64,000 nt of DNA from contig NZ_CAJGZV010000002.1 of NCBI RefSeq assembly GCF_904846065.1, forward strand, positions 1 through 64,000, given 5' to 3'. The DNA comes from Psychrobacter immobilis. GTDB lineage: Bacteria; Pseudomonadota; Gammaproteobacteria; Pseudomonadales; Moraxellaceae. Both the position numbers and the translations under genes were made by a program. The notes below the pieces were generated by a model, which was given only the letters and a program-made list of their open reading frames with translations, searched no databases and was not told the origin of the DNA. This document shows positions 56,848 through 64,000 of this stretch, one piece after another. How positions within the stretch are numbered: the first letter of the stretch is position 1; every line of letters begins with the position of its first letter.

Positions 56848-58506
56848 TCACTTCATAACCCACTTAGAGTACCGACCCACCCCAACGTTTTCTATTTTTT
56901 CTATTTTTCTAAGTTTAGTTAATAAATGACCTATTTTAGTGATTTTCTGTTTTTCATCAAGAACTTCACTAAGTGTTGGTATTAGCAAACTGTCGATATC
57001 AGGCCTTGTAGCACATTCATATTTGTCTATATAGTCTAAAATAAGTTGCATATAAAAAGTATCATCTTGAATTCTATTACGTATGTATTTAGCTTTTTTG
57101 TTAGTGGCTTCTGCTACTGATGATGATACATAGTAGTTCGGTCTTCGTCCCTCGATAAGGTTCTTCCGTTGTAACTCTCTAGCCATACCCTTAGAAATAT
57201 TCTGACCTTTTTGAACTCTATCTAAAGCTATAATCTCCATTATTGATAAATCTGTGTTTTTAATTAATAACTTGCTATATGCAGGGTCTACAACATCACC
57301 ATATATAATTAACTTAACAGCCTGTGGCATAGTCAAATCGTAATCAGGTAACGGCAGATAGCGCTTCGCTTGTTTTTCGTACATTTCATGGATTCCATAA
57401 CCCATCGTGTCAATCATATTGAGCTGAACCATAGCTTGCGCAAGCTTATAATTACGATACTTTTTTGGTCTTCTCTCTTCTGTTACATAATCCACAGGTT
57501 TGCCTTCGAAAAAGCTTCCTTCACTTTCAAAGATTAAACGATCTATTTTTTCAGACACGATAATTCTAGAGTTTTTAGTATAGTCCTGATGGGCTATACA
57601 GTTATGCAAAGCTTCTAAAACGACACGTTGATTATATTTATCGATTTCAACAGGAATGAGCTCATCATCAGGTAAAATTCGTATTTGGAAGTTACGTATC
57701 TTCTGGTATAGCTGTGTTGATGTTAATAAAAAAGGTGGATAGAAGTGTTCGTAAGCTCTTTCTTCCGCTTCTAAGCTCCATACCATAGCCGCAGGGTGCG
57801 GTGAAAGAAATCTAGCTGACTCTGGTTTTCCAAGAAGTAAAAGTGTAGATCTAGTAATTTTGCCATTTTCAGTTAATCTAGCTTTGTTTAGAAAATCTAA
57901 ATCGTCTAGCTCAAGCACTGTTTCATTTTCAAGCCTTTGACCCATTTTTCTAGCAAAACCTTGCTTTGCTTTATTTAATGCATCGGGATCTAGGTCATTT
58001 ATAGTCGCTTCTGATACTATTTGTGCTGACCAATCTATCCATTTTTCTTGTTGATTAATCTCATTTAACTTATCCAATCCTAGTGCTACCAAGCTTTCAC
58101 CAGCTCTAGCGTAGTAATGCCCGTTGTAAGATATTGGCGAACCTTTAGGTGCTGCTGGAATTTGAAACATAACAACACCCCCTTTAGGATGTTGCAATTC
58201 AAAAATATTTCTAAATGTAATTGTTGGTTGCGTATCTTGAGAAATCTGCTGACTCACTGCTTGTATACGTTCAGAACTCTTAGCTTTGTAGTCTGTGCCA
58301 ATAACTTGTCGGGTTTTATCATCAATACCAAATACTAGCCAGCCAAAACTTTGCCCTCGCAAATTGGCTTCGTTAGATATAGCTGAGAAATACTTCCCGA
58401 TATCAGATAAAGAGAACTCTCTTTTACCGCGCTTAAATTCGACAACTTCATTTTCCCAACATTCAATAAGAGTATCGAGTAACTCTAAAAGCTCATCATG
58501 GTTCAT
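56848..58506 (-). CDS. AlbA_2 (Schlafen-like) domain protein, RecG-related COG2865 type
   Basis: The 552-residue protein opens with an AlbA_2 domain (residues 10-135): NEVVEFKRGKREFSLSDIGKYFSAISNEANLRGQSFGWLVFGIDDKT. The E-x-K core and G-x-hydrophobic-x-G-I-D-D match the family. A middle region (HNCIAHQDYTKNSRIIVSEKIDRLIFESEG near residue 300) resembles the GHKL-like part of the same proteins. A winged-helix-rich C-terminus follows. Members are thought to be nucleic-acid-binding regulators, and some occur in defence islands. The gene is AT-rich relative to its neighbours, suggesting acquisition. Function here is unknown. Confidence 0.85.
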   Translation of the reverse strand: MNHDELLELLDTLIECWENEVVEFKRGKREFSLSDIGKYFSAISNEANLRGQSFGWLVFGIDDKTRQVIGTDYKAKSSERIQAVSQQISQDTQPTITFRNIFELQHPKGGVVMFQIPAAPKGSPISYNGHYYARAGESLVALGLDKLNEINQQEKWIDWSAQIVSEATINDLDPDALNKAKQGFARKMGQRLENETVLELDDLDFLNKARLTENGKITRSTLLLLGKPESARFLSPHPAAMVWSLEAEERAYEHFYPPFLLTSTQLYQKIRNFQIRILPDDELIPVEIDKYNQRVVLEALHNCIAHQDYTKNSRIIVSEKIDRLIFESEGSFFEGKPVDYVTEERRPKKYRNYKLAQAMVQLNMIDTMGYGIHEMYEKQAKRYLPLPDYDLTMPQAVKLIIYGDVVDPAYSKLLIKNTDLSIMEIIALDRVQKGQNISKGMARELQRKNLIEGRRPNYYVSSSVAEATNKKAKYIRNRIQDDTFYMQLILDYIDKYECATRPDIDSLLIPTLSEVLDEKQKITKIGHLLTKLRKIEKIENVGVGRYSKWVMK

Positions 58507-58514
58507 ATCACCCC

Positions 58515-59411
58515 CTAAACACTCGCCCCAACCGCTCGTGCCACCGCAATGCCTTCATCAATCGTCAAAAATTTTCGCTGGCTTGGGCTGTCTCTATAAA
58601 TAACATCACCATCTTGGAATATTAAGCACTCATTGACGGCCAACTGCTGCCATTTCTCATTTTCAGTGAGCGGAACAGTGACTAAGATAGTCACTTTATC
58701 CGTATCTGTCGTCACATCGCCAAAGTTAATGGCTAAATCATCATCTGCCAATTTCGCCTCGCCAAATGGTGCTTGACGCGTGAGATAAAACAATAAACTC
58801 CCCGCATAAGCCAATTGCCAGCTACCGTTTGATATCAAGCAGTTAAACAAGCCATTGGCGGATAAATAACGACATTGGGTGGTCAAAAATTTAAACAGCG
58901 TTTGGTCATCAGGGCGAGTTTTAAAGCTGCTTTTTAGGCGATTAACAAGGTAGCAAAACGCCATTTCAGAATCAGTTGAACCAACTGGCTGGCAATGTGA
59001 GGCGTTGCCGTTGTCTTGCAAGCGCTGACAGCGTTTGATAAATTCGCTATTCATTTGCCCATTGTGCGCAAACACCCACTGCTCGCCCCACACTTCACGG
59101 ACAAAGGGATGGGTGTTTGCCAAACAATTCTGCCCTTGGGTCGCTTTACGGATATGGGCAATGACGTTCATGGCTTTAATCGGATAATTATTGACCAAAT
59201 CAGCAACGGGTGATAAATGACTTGGTTTATTATCATGGAAAAGACGCAAACCAGTTGAAGCATTCTCTGAGTCGCACTCACTACGCTCAAAAAACGCAAT
59301 ACCAAAGCCATCTTCATGACTATCGGTCATGCCGCCGCGACGACGAAACCCTGCAAAGCTAAAACCAATATCGGTTGGGGTATTACAGTTCATTCCTAGG
59401 AGTTGACACAT
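58515..59411 (-). CDS. Class II glutamine amidotransferase (YafJ-like)
   Basis: The 298-residue protein starts MCQLLGMNCNTPTDIGFSFAGF, where Cys2 is the N-terminal nucleophile exposed after Met removal. RRGGMTDSHEDGFGIAFF, HIRKATQG and NTHPFVRE(V)WGEQWVFAHNGQM supply the glutamine-binding residues of a class II glutaminase. There is no synthase domain, as in YafJ. The substrate accepting ammonia is unknown. Its start abuts the stop codon of the DUF2007 gene, so the two are probably coupled. Confidence 0.9.
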   Translation of the reverse strand: MCQLLGMNCNTPTDIGFSFAGFRRRGGMTDSHEDGFGIAFFERSECDSENASTGLRLFHDNKPSHLSPVADLVNNYPIKAMNVIAHIRKATQGQNCLANTHPFVREVWGEQWVFAHNGQMNSEFIKRCQRLQDNGNASHCQPVGSTDSEMAFCYLVNRLKSSFKTRPDDQTLFKFLTTQCRYLSANGLFNCLISNGSWQLAYAGSLLFYLTRQAPFGEAKLADDDLAINFGDVTTDTDKVTILVTVPLTENEKWQQLAVNECLIFQDGDVIYRDSPSQRKFLTIDEGIAVARAVGASV

Positions 59412-59723
59412 TTATACTTCACCGCCGTTATTGTCGTCTTGTGCAGGATTTAAAGTAGGGTTAATTTTGGCTGCAGACGTTTCATCAAACACCTCATAAG
59501 GCGTTGCCCCATCGGTGTCAATATTTGCCAAAATGCGCTGTGCATGCGCCAAATCAGTATCCTGTACCCACAGCACAATCCCAGAATTCATACCGGGCAT
59601 CGCACTCAGCGGTTGCAGAGAAACGGTAATACCATTGTTACGAAGCAGATTGGCATGCAGTTCACCTTGCATATTGGTGTCGTAGCGTGCCAGCTTGTGC
59701 CAGTTATCAACTTGATCGGTCAT
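59412..59723 (-). CDS. Small DUF2007-family protein
   Basis: The 103-residue product has the DUF2007 layout of a small beta-alpha-beta domain: WHKLARYDTNMQGELHANLLRNNGITVSLQPLSAMPGMNSGIVLWVQDTDLAHAQRILANI. An acidic unstructured tail follows. These proteins are often annotated as putative signal transducers, without biochemical evidence. It lies directly upstream of the class II amidotransferase gene with no gap, suggesting one operon. Confidence 0.8.
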   Translation of the reverse strand: MTDQVDNWHKLARYDTNMQGELHANLLRNNGITVSLQPLSAMPGMNSGIVLWVQDTDLAHAQRILANIDTDGATPYEVFDETSAAKINPTLNPAQDDNNGGEV

Positions 59724-59773
59724 GATAAATTCCTTTTAAATATTTATAAATATAACTCGTTGCTATCATTCTA

Positions 59774-61021
59774 TTAGCAACCGAAACCTTGTGACCAATT
59801 AATTTGATTTAACGGATAAGCATCAATATGGAAACCGTTTGGATAATCTTTAAAGCCAGATTGTGATTTTAATTGCTCAATAGCAGCTTGTGCTTGTTGC
59901 TCAGTCGCAAACACACCGATTATCTTAAAATCTTCGACATCGTTATTTTTATCATCGTCTTTATAACGTGCATGCTCTAGTACAAATACGGTACTTTGCG
60001 CTTTTTCAACATGTGACCAATGATAAGCGGCAAGGCGTTTCATCAGGTCAGGATTTTTGACCATGATGTTATCGCCCGTACGCCCTTCGGTACGGTTGTA
60101 GTGAATAACGTTGAGACGTAATAGCCAAAAAATCACCGCCGCTTTTGCAAGCATCACTGGTAAGGCACGTTTTTCATCTTCACCGAGCATGCGTTTCGAC
60201 TCATAGCCTTGCAAAAAAGCCGCCATTTTACTGCGATCAAAATTCACCGACTCGCCCTGCTCAGCATCGCCCCACGTGGTACAAAAGTCATTAATCGTAA
60301 TGGCAATATCCATCACATAGTGCTCGACGCTAACTTCGGTAAAGTCTAACAACCCAGTCAGACGCGCTTCACCTTTTTGGCTATTATTTAACGATAAGTT
60401 CCATAGCGTGTTATCAGCAAACATATCTAAATGACATAAGCCTTTTGGCAAGCTGGCAAGCGGCAAATCCGTATAAGACTGCCAAATATCACTCATCAAT
60501 TTGGCTTCGTCAGCTGGCATAAACTGCATTTCACGATCGCGCACCTCGCTCCATGGGTATAAAGGCACGCCATATTCTTCCGCAGGTTGTAATGCTTGCA
60601 ATGTCTCATGCAGCATCGCTAAAGCGGCGCCAATTTCATGACACATCGCTTGTGTGGTTTGCTGTGGATGCGAGCCTGCTAGGCATGGCACTAAGGTAAT
60701 TGCTTTATTGTCATAGCGTATGACATAGCATTTTTCTGCGCTATCAGCGCCTAAATCAAGCAATGCTAACGGCGCAGCGACCGGTAATTTACCGTGCAGT
60801 TGATTGAGGATGACGGCCATCTTCTCGATGTCTTCTGGTGGACGTTCTTCAAATAAGGTAAAGACATAAGAGTGTGCGCCATCTACATCGTCAGTCGTCT
60901 GAATAAACCAGTTAGAGTTTTTGATACCTTGGGTAATCGGAATGGCACGCGCGAACGCTACGCCAAAACGGTGGCAAAAAGTGGCAAACTGGTCATCGGT
61001 TAACTGGGTATAGACGGACAT
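59774..61021 (-). CDS. thrB: Homoserine kinase (APH type) with an extra C-terminal domain
   Basis: This ThrB type has an aminoglycoside-phosphotransferase fold and phosphorylates homoserine in threonine synthesis. The kinase domain is residues 1-335: MSVYTQLTDDQFATFCHRFGV, GIKNSNWFI, the catalytic GLCHLDMFADNTLW (HxDxxxxN) near residue 210 and LLDFTEVSVEHYVMDIAI with the metal Asp. The usual length is about 315-320. Here residues 340-415 form an added domain (STVFVLEHARYKDD...DFKIIGVFATEQQAQAAIEQLKSQSGFKDYPNGFHIDAYPL) like small stand-alone DUF7336-type proteins. The assignment of the kinase is firm, that of the added domain tentative. Confidence 0.92.
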   Translation of the reverse strand: MSVYTQLTDDQFATFCHRFGVAFARAIPITQGIKNSNWFIQTTDDVDGAHSYVFTLFEERPPEDIEKMAVILNQLHGKLPVAAPLALLDLGADSAEKCYVIRYDNKAITLVPCLAGSHPQQTTQAMCHEIGAALAMLHETLQALQPAEEYGVPLYPWSEVRDREMQFMPADEAKLMSDIWQSYTDLPLASLPKGLCHLDMFADNTLWNLSLNNSQKGEARLTGLLDFTEVSVEHYVMDIAITINDFCTTWGDAEQGESVNFDRSKMAAFLQGYESKRMLGEDEKRALPVMLAKAAVIFWLLRLNVIHYNRTEGRTGDNIMVKNPDLMKRLAAYHWSHVEKAQSTVFVLEHARYKDDDKNNDVEDFKIIGVFATEQQAQAAIEQLKSQSGFKDYPNGFHIDAYPLNQINWSQGFGC

Positions 61022-61120
61022 GACATCTCACTTATCGTAATTAAAGAATAAATAAAAGTATATTTTAGCTTATTATAACTAAATTCAACCTGCATTGGCT
61101 TCTAAGGAAGGTGGATTTAA

Positions 61121-61690
61121 GTGGAACAAATAGTAATGAATAAATTTATTATGTTTTGGGACTGTTTAGGAATTAATTCTGGACAAATCCAAGTTGTCTT
61201 GAACTTGATTGTGATTGTACTAGCAACTATCGCTGCATTATATGCGAAAAAACAAATAGCAATCGCTCAGCAACTGAGAGAAGATGAAATACGGCTATCA
61301 AGGCATAGACTAACCGTCTCAATTTTAGATTTAGCTTATAGTTGTAAAAAGGACATCTTCAAGCTAAGAAAAGACTTTGATGATTTTGAAATAGAATTTA
61401 GCAAATTATTGCAAAGTAGAGGTTTTAAGCTAGACGATCCGATGCCAGAATTTGACTATACCTTCAGAGAGTGGCTTAAGTTTCCTACCGAAACTTTAAG
61501 TCGTATAGAAAAAACAAATAGGGATCTAGTCGCTAAACTACATACTAATAATGGTAACTCAGATTTGAGTCTACATGAACTCGAAACTATTCTTATAAAA
61601 CTTATGGATATTGCTTCCTCATTAGAACATAGCAAACAAGGCATTATCGAAAAAATTGAAGAAATACGAACCTCATATAATACGATCTAG
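61121..61690 (+). CDS. Hypothetical membrane-anchored protein, 189 residues
   Basis: I do not recognise the family. A single N-terminal membrane helix (residues 21-43, IQVVLNLIVIVLATIAALYAKK) is followed by a basic, mostly helical cytoplasmic region (QIAIAQQLREDEIRLSRHRLTVSILDLAYSCKKDIFKLRKDFDDFEIEF...). Heptad-like spacing suggests a coiled coil. This layout is common in accessory AT-rich genes. The start is GTG at 61121 with a GGAAGGTGG ribosome-binding site; an ATG at 61136 is an alternative. It sits alone between thrB and hisF. Confidence 0.65.
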   Translation: MEQIVMNKFIMFWDCLGINSGQIQVVLNLIVIVLATIAALYAKKQIAIAQQLREDEIRLSRHRLTVSILDLAYSCKKDIFKLRKDFDDFEIEFSKLLQSRGFKLDDPMPEFDYTFREWLKFPTETLSRIEKTNRDLVAKLHTNNGNSDLSLHELETILIKLMDIASSLEHSKQGIIEKIEEIRTSYNTI

Positions 61691-61700
61691 CTCAAAAAAC

Positions 61701-61725
61701 CTGCCTGATACGGCAGTGATTTTGC
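61701..61725 (+). terminator. Weak hairpin before hisF
   Basis: CTGCC (61701-61705) pairs with GGCAG (61712-61716), followed by TGATTTTG. It may end the upstream hypothetical gene, but the stem is short. Confidence 0.35.
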
Positions 61726-61771
61726 TAGACTAGCGCTTATAGAATGAATTGATTATAAGGTGAAAGACCCT

Positions 61772-62554
61772 ATGTTAGCAAAGCGTATCATTCCTTGTTT
61801 GGACGTTGATAATGGCCGTGTGGTCAAAGGTGTGCAGTTTGTCGATATCAAAGATGCAGGAGACCCTGTCGAAGTAGCGAAACGCTACAACGAACAAGGC
61901 GCTGATGAAATTACTTTTTTGGACATTACTGCCACCAATGATGAGCGCGATACTACCTATCATACTGTTGAGCGTATGGCTGAAACCGTATTTGTCCCAC
62001 TCACAGTTGGCGGCGGCGTGCGTAAAATCGCTGATATTCGTAATCTGTTGAATGCTGGTGCGGATAAAGTAGCGATCAATTCTGCGGCGGTATTTACCCC
62101 TGAGTTCGTTGGTGAAGCGGCACAAAAATTTGGTAATCAATGTATCGTCGTTGCTATCGATGCCAAACGCGTTGCAGATATTGAAGTTGATGGGATTGTT
62201 ATGCCGCGTTGGGAGATTTTTACCCATGGTGGTCGCAAACCAACGGGCATTGATGCCGTGGCTTGGGCGAGCAAAATGGCTGAGTTTGGCGCTGGCGAAT
62301 TACTAGTCACCTCGATGGATGGCGATGGCACCAAAAAAGGCTATGATTTGGCATTGATGAAGCAAATCACTAACCGCGTCAATGTGCCCGTTATCGCGTC
62401 AGGCGGCGTCGGTAATTTGCAACATTTAGCCGAAGGGGTGTTAGAAGGTGGCGTCGATGCCGTACTTGCCGCCAGCATCTTCCATTTTGGTGAGTATACA
62501 GTTCAAGAAGCCAAAGCATATATGGCAGCGCAAGGGATACAAATGCGCTTATAG
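61772..62554 (+). CDS. hisF: Imidazole glycerol phosphate synthase, cyclase subunit
   Basis: HisF closes the imidazole ring in histidine synthesis, using ammonia from HisH. From the ATG at 61772 ([21 protein letters not shown]) it is 260 residues. The two catalytic aspartates are in IPCLDV (D11) and VVAIDAKR (D130), on a (beta-alpha)8 barrel with [24 protein letters not shown] and [13 protein letters not shown] phosphate motifs. AAGGTGA lies 8 nt upstream; the in-frame GTG at 61760 is less likely. HisH and the other his genes are not in this window. Confidence 0.97.
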   Translation: MLAKRIIPCLDVDNGRVVKGVQFVDIKDAGDPVEVAKRYNEQGADEITFLDITATNDERDTTYHTVERMAETVFVPLTVGGGVRKIADIRNLLNAGADKVAINSAAVFTPEFVGEAAQKFGNQCIVVAIDAKRVADIEVDGIVMPRWEIFTHGGRKPTGIDAVAWASKMAEFGAGELLVTSMDGDGTKKGYDLALMKQITNRVNVPVIASGGVGNLQHLAEGVLEGGVDAVLAASIFHFGEYTVQEAKAYMAAQGIQMRL

Positions 62555-62730
62555 TACGCTCGTAAAATACAAATAAAACAGAAAAAAATGTTATCATAGC
62601 GCTAACCACTTATTTTAGTTCATTTAACTGATTATCTAACGGATAATAAGCCATTTGAACCTAGCAATATATTTAGCTCATTATTTATTCCTACATTTTA
62701 ATTAAAAGCCCATTCGGCAAAGGATTTTTT

Positions 62731-63252
62731 ATGTCAAATCTACAACAGCAGCGCAATGACGTGACTCACATCGATGGTAATTTACATCAAAACAAAGATG
62801 TTCGTATTGGTATCGTCGTCGGTCGTTTTAATGGTTTTGTGGTTGAATCATTGGTAGATGGTGCAATTGATGCGCTACTACGTCATGGTGTATTGGGTAG
62901 CAACATTACCGTTATCCGCGTGCCTGGTGCTTTTGAATTGCCATTGGTTGCACAGCGCGCCGCTGAGTCTGATCGCTTTGATGCCATCGTTGCTTTAGGT
63001 GCGATTATCCGTGGTAGCACGCCGCATTTTGATTTCGTTGCAAGCGAATCTGCAAAAGGCTTAAGCGCGGTAGCGATGGATTACAACATTCCAGTCGCAA
63101 ACGGCGTATTGACCACTGATAGTATTGAGCAAGCGATTGAGCGTGCTGGCACGAAAGCGGGTAACAAAGGCTCAGAAGCGGCGATGGTTGTACTAGAAAT
63201 GCTTGCGGTACTATCACAGTTAGATATTGAAGATGACAGTGAAGATGCTTAA
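62731..63252 (+). CDS. ribH: 6,7-dimethyl-8-ribityllumazine synthase
   Basis: RibH makes the penultimate riboflavin intermediate and assembles as a pentamer or 60-mer. The 173-residue protein has [41 protein letters not shown] (substrate loop) and [24 protein letters not shown] with the catalytic His. An N-terminal stretch of about 25 residues ([19 protein letters not shown]) is extra, typical of Moraxellaceae. It is followed by nusB, a conserved neighbour in many proteobacteria. Confidence 0.96.
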   Translation: MSNLQQQRNDVTHIDGNLHQNKDVRIGIVVGRFNGFVVESLVDGAIDALLRHGVLGSNITVIRVPGAFELPLVAQRAAESDRFDAIVALGAIIRGSTPHFDFVASESAKGLSAVAMDYNIPVANGVLTTDSIEQAIERAGTKAGNKGSEAAMVVLEMLAVLSQLDIEDDSEDA

Positions 63253-63291
63253 TCAAGCCGTCATTTGATAGGCTGTTTGTTATTTAATGAG

Positions 63292-63335
63292 CGCTGTGGT
63301 TCTTATGAGCTTTCGTTTTTATCGAGACCACAGCG
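63292..63335. repeat. Stem-loop between ribH and nusB
   Basis: CGCTGTGGT (63292-63300) and ACCACAGCG (63327-63335) form a 9-bp stem over a 26-nt loop. No T-run follows. It lies in the 221-bp gap between ribH and nusB, in the same transcription direction, and may modulate nusB expression. Confidence 0.55.
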
Positions 63336-63473
63336 TCAGTGTTACAAAGACTGTTACCAAGTACGCTACAAAACTCGACTGGCAAAGCCTGCCAGCTAAC
63401 TACTATTTAACATTTTATTTTAAAACTTTTATCTTAAAAACTTTTTATCTTAGCAACTAGGTATAGACCCCCT

Positions 63474-64000
63474 ATGACTGACCAACTCAAGCGCGCTATC
63501 AGCGCTGCGAAAACCGCCCAAACCAATGATAAACAAGCTGAAGCCACGCGCATCGCGAGCAGCAGTGCGGGTGATCAAATCTTCGATATGAGTGAGTCTT
63601 CTTACAAGACCAGTCACACCGCTATCCGTAAAGCGCGACGCTTCGCGATGCAAGGTCTATACGAATGGCTCGTCACTGACCGCCGCTTCGATATCGATGG
63701 TAAGCTTGGCTGGAAAGACAATGCCCCACATGATATCGCCGCTCGTACACGCGCGACCAATGCCATGCATACCGTACATATTGGCTATTATCATGAAATG
63801 ATGCGTGACATCCCGGAGCAAATCGAGGCGCTAGATGTCCTTATCTCTCAGCATCTTGACCGTGAAATCGATAAATTGGATACCGTTGAACACGCTATTC
63901 TTTTAATTGGTGCTTACGAGCTACAAAACCGCTTAGAAATCCCTTATAAAGTGGTACTTGATGAAGCGATGAAGCTGAATAATCACTTTGGCGCTACTGA
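63474..64000 (+). CDS. nusB: Transcription antitermination factor NusB, cut by the right window edge
   Basis: NusB, with NusE (S10), binds boxA in rRNA leaders and promotes antitermination. The start is ATG at 63474. The first 50 residues ([39 protein letters not shown]) are an unconserved extension. The conserved helical core begins [21 protein letters not shown] and continues to [48 protein letters not shown], with the PYKVVLDEA motif. About 25-30 C-terminal residues lie beyond base 64000. Identification is firm from this core and from ribH upstream. Confidence 0.93.
   Translation, partial: MTDQLKRAISAAKTAQTNDKQAEATRIASSSAGDQIFDMSESSYKTSHTAIRKARRFAMQGLYEWLVTDRRFDIDGKLGWKDNAPHDIAARTRATNAMHTVHIGYYHEMMRDIPEQIEALDVLISQHLDREIDKLDTVEHAILLIGAYELQNRLEIPYKVVLDEAMKLNNHFGAT

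Noticed and set aside
56699..56929. 76-codon plus-strand frame after ychJ
   Set aside because: Made of the CT-rich repeats (Ser-Leu-Leu patterns) and overlaps the AlbA_2 gene on the other strand.

Overview
This looks like a chromosomal window from a Psychrobacter-like member of the Moraxellaceae (Gammaproteobacteria). That rests on moderate-to-low GC, the gene families and their order (dksA-gluQ, SulP-UspA, glnK-amtB, a split dcw cluster), and Acinetobacter/Psychrobacter-like protein lengths. I ran no search, so the genus is an inference. Nearly everything is core metabolism or cell-envelope machinery. Accessory DNA is limited to an insertion sequence, the gene it breaks, and a few AT-rich orphan genes.

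Layout. 1-6.2 kb: F1Fo ATP synthase operon on the minus strand (atpI, then atpB-E-F-H-A-G; atpG runs off the left edge). 6.4-10 kb: zinc uptake regulon, with znuA divergent from zur-znuC-znuB around one perfect Zur-box palindrome. 10-13.2 kb: cpdA, dksA, gluQ. 13.2-16.3 kb: murD-ftsW on the minus strand, detached from the rest of the dcw cluster. 16.9-21.6 kb: a SulP anion transporter, a tandem universal stress protein, and glnK-amtB behind a sigma-54-type promoter. 21.6-23.8 kb: small envelope or unknown proteins, a secreted endonuclease and tRNA-Ser(GGA). 23.9-32.5 kb: a six-gene minus-strand catabolic cluster (RidA, aldehyde dehydrogenase, M19-like hydrolase, BCCT betaine-type transporter, an unrecognised 579-residue protein, a DUF3726 protein). 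It is divergent from a LysR regulator, and a perfect 31-bp palindrome lies between them. 32.5-36.1 kb: YdcF-like protein, cardiolipin synthase, RlmA. 36.2-44.8 kb: dcw operon rsmH-ftsL-ftsI-murE-murF-mraY on the minus strand. 45.1-49 kb: gltX, a DUF3223-like protein, tRNA-Ala(GGC), tRNA-Glu(TTC), an SH3-like protein and a LysE exporter. 49.1-51.8 kb: a gene of about 444 codons split by an IS3-family element with a 4-bp target duplication. 52-64 kb: acnA, a DUF457 membrane protein, a YchJ-family protein, an AlbA_2 protein, a class II amidotransferase, a DUF2007 protein, thrB with an extra C-terminal domain, hisF, ribH and nusB (cut by the right edge).

The most interesting region is 23.9-32.5 kb. 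Transport, ring- or amide-type hydrolysis, enamine hydrolysis and aldehyde oxidation sit beside two proteins of unknown function, under one LysR regulator. This has the form of a complete pathway for a zwitterionic N-methylated (betaine-like) substrate that cannot be named from sequence alone. Second is the IS insertion, where the broken gene can be rebuilt in frame by removing the element and one copy of its target duplication.
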